A DNA stretch of 6,857 bases, taken from positions 1 to 6,857 of the forward strand of contig JAFYNU010000256.1 of the NCBI GenBank assembly GCA_017547975.1. The letters are read 5' to 3'. Shown here piece by piece: positions 6,701-6,857 of this stretch. The translations under genes and the position numbers were made by a program. How positions within the stretch are numbered: position 1 is the first letter of the stretch; each line of letters begins with the position of its first letter. This DNA is from Clostridia bacterium. Lineage in GTDB: Bacteria > Bacillota > Clostridia > Oscillospirales > QAMX01. The notes under the pieces are model-generated. The model did no database searches and had not been told where the DNA came from. It saw only the letters and a list, made by a program, of their open reading frames with translations.

Positions 6701-6857
6701 TGGATTCATGGGTAGCAACAGCTGTGACATAGGCGGGGGAGGCGGTGACCTCTTCCTTTTTTGCAACCTTTTCCTCGTCGGTGAGGGTGGCATCGTTATC
6801 AATGGCGGTGAGCTGTTCTTCGAAATTCGCCACGGCGGATTTACTTTGCTTGTAAGC
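3753..6857 (-). CDS. RND-superfamily efflux permease (HAE1/AcrB-like) with coiled-coil insert, C-terminal 1034 residues
   Basis: The frame is open from the right edge to TAA at 3753-3755. Residues are counted here from the first visible codon. The in-frame GTG at 6831-6833 is not a credible start, because it falls in the middle of a porter-domain helix with TM1 and the PN1 porter subdomain still missing. Residues 1 to about 195 are helical, with heptads of the form I/L-x-x-G (glycines at 119, 126, 133 and 172, 179). After this the normal PN2 subdomain resumes at LNEILTLEML (about 196-205). TM2-TM6 span about 336-492. TM4 carries GMLVDNSVVVIENIYR, keeping the first of the two AcrB aspartates (Asp404) and replacing the second by Asn. 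TM7 is about 521-541. The second periplasmic-type loop is about 542-856, and TM8-TM12 run to about 1016. TM10 has VNNGIVLVDY, with Asn where AcrB has Lys940; the TM11 motif RMRPILMTS is kept. RND pumps use proton flow to export drugs, lipids or other amphiphiles. No adaptor gene is visible; it could lie to the right. Confidence 0.92.
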   Translation of the reverse strand, partial: AYKQSKSAVANFEEQLTAIDNDATLTDEEKVAKKEEVTASPAYVTAVATHESNKAAIATLGVSPEGVDQAIIEKQFTIAELEGSLFLLEESLEGLGTSLDDLDNTIQETENSLQQIKDGEKAIEEGIAQIDSGMMQLEAAAALLSAQKASGLLELASASAEIASNSAALTAGMTQIEAGFDTIEANRETALDQADLNEILTLEMLTGILTAQNFSMPAGYITEEGVSYMVSVGDPIATEKELSNLLLFDMGMEGVDPVRLSDVAEIFRTDNAADTYAKLGIQDSLMLTFEKQSNYATAQVTDNIEARFDELEDEYDGLRFVSLMNQGDYIYLIVESILKSLGLGALFSVIILFIFLKDLRPTVITLCSIPISVIFAIVLMYFSGVTLNMISLSGLAVSVGMLVDNSVVVIENIYRLRAKGVSAIKSAASGAAQVAGAVTASTLTTVCVFLPIVFVEGITKQLFTDLALTMGYSLMASLIVSLTLVPAMASGMLKKDKQTKDYVLPIMLRGYQKALRWSLKHKAIVLIASLVLLAGSAALVLVRGFSFMPTVEMPSVTATLAMPEDVTMEEAVEYADTVLERMEDMDEIDTVGAMMSATSDGLNLTSLMSAGSGKFDVTMYINLKNEQPATPAITAKIEALTEGLPCTLSVSSSMMDISMLTGSGVSVNLYSNDQEALMNAAAILADAMDDIEGVKEVSNGLEDTVPAIHIAVDRNKAMSKGITVAQIFMELSGVLPESTTGSSMTLDGETLGIILEKQEEKVLELSDLEDYTFTVTKQDGTTAEFPLSDVATIEETTSLPSLSRANQRRLMTVAATLEDGYNVTLVSSDVEDVLSGLDLGSGVSYEISGENEAIMEAIEQLLLMLLLGIILVYLVMVAQFQSLKAPFIVLFTIPLAFTGGFLALWIAGMELSVIGLIGFIMLVGIIVNNGIVLVDYVNQLRLEGLPMQEAIVEAGVTRMRPILMTSITTILGLFDMAFGKGLGTSLTAPMALVCIGGLTYATTMTLFIIPCIYAITSKKELRKVDEAELVTVDF

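Noticed and set aside
4597..6732. Several plus- and minus-strand open frames inside the RND gene
   Set aside because: They are shadows of the long RND reading frame, which has continuous membrane-protein features throughout.
6831..6833. GTG as the start codon of the RND gene
   Set aside because: The frame remains open through eight more codons to the edge, no ribosome binding site precedes it, and an RND permease needs TM1 and the PN1 subdomain, which are absent. The gene is cut by the window edge.

Overview
The window looks like chromosomal DNA from a Gram-positive, endospore-forming member of the Clostridia, probably a gut-type Oscillospiraceae or Ruminococcaceae relative. The grounds are a nearly textbook SpoVT spore regulator, strong AGGAGG-type ribosome binding sites, moderately GC-rich coding sequence, and an RND transporter of a kind common in these bacteria. 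No RNA genes, CRISPR array, transposase or phage genes were seen.

Left part (1-2856, all minus strand): an operon-like run of three genes read leftward. In transcription order they are a 549-residue alkaline-phosphatase-superfamily enzyme with a C-terminal laminin-G/concanavalin-like domain (1207-2856), a 211-residue SGNH/GDSL hydrolase (526-1161), and the first 170 residues of a probable glycoside hydrolase resembling the N-terminal sandwich of GH36-type alpha-galactosidases (511 to beyond base 1). Each gene has its own ribosome binding site, and the gaps are only 45 and 14 bases. A very good vegetative promoter (extended -10, 17-base spacer) lies just upstream at 2901-2929. None of the three proteins shows a signal peptide. 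The set therefore looks like an intracellular pathway that strips phospho- or sulfo-type esters and acyl esters from imported decorated glycans before or while glycosidic bonds are cut. That pathway is an inference.

Middle (2857-3161): a 305-base divergent control region. It holds the operon promoter, an imperfect dyad, a candidate forespore (sigma-G-like) promoter reading toward spoVT, and a GC-rich palindromic element of about 77 bases that would lie in the spoVT leader. spoVT (3162-3710, plus strand) follows. It ends in a strong hairpin that also serves as the terminator of the convergent gene on its right.

Right part (3753-6857, minus strand): the C-terminal 1034 residues of an RND-family efflux permease that enters from beyond the right edge. 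Its visible N-terminal part is a long alpha-helical coiled coil inserted in the porter region, with I/L-x-x-G heptads. TM2-TM12 and the second porter loop are complete. The frame stays open to the edge, so the in-frame GTG at 6831-6833 is not a convincing start.

The most interesting points are the coiled-coil insert in a pump from an apparently single-membrane organism, the LamG-type domain on a protein without an export signal, and the candidate sigma-G promoter with a palindrome between it and the spoVT start.
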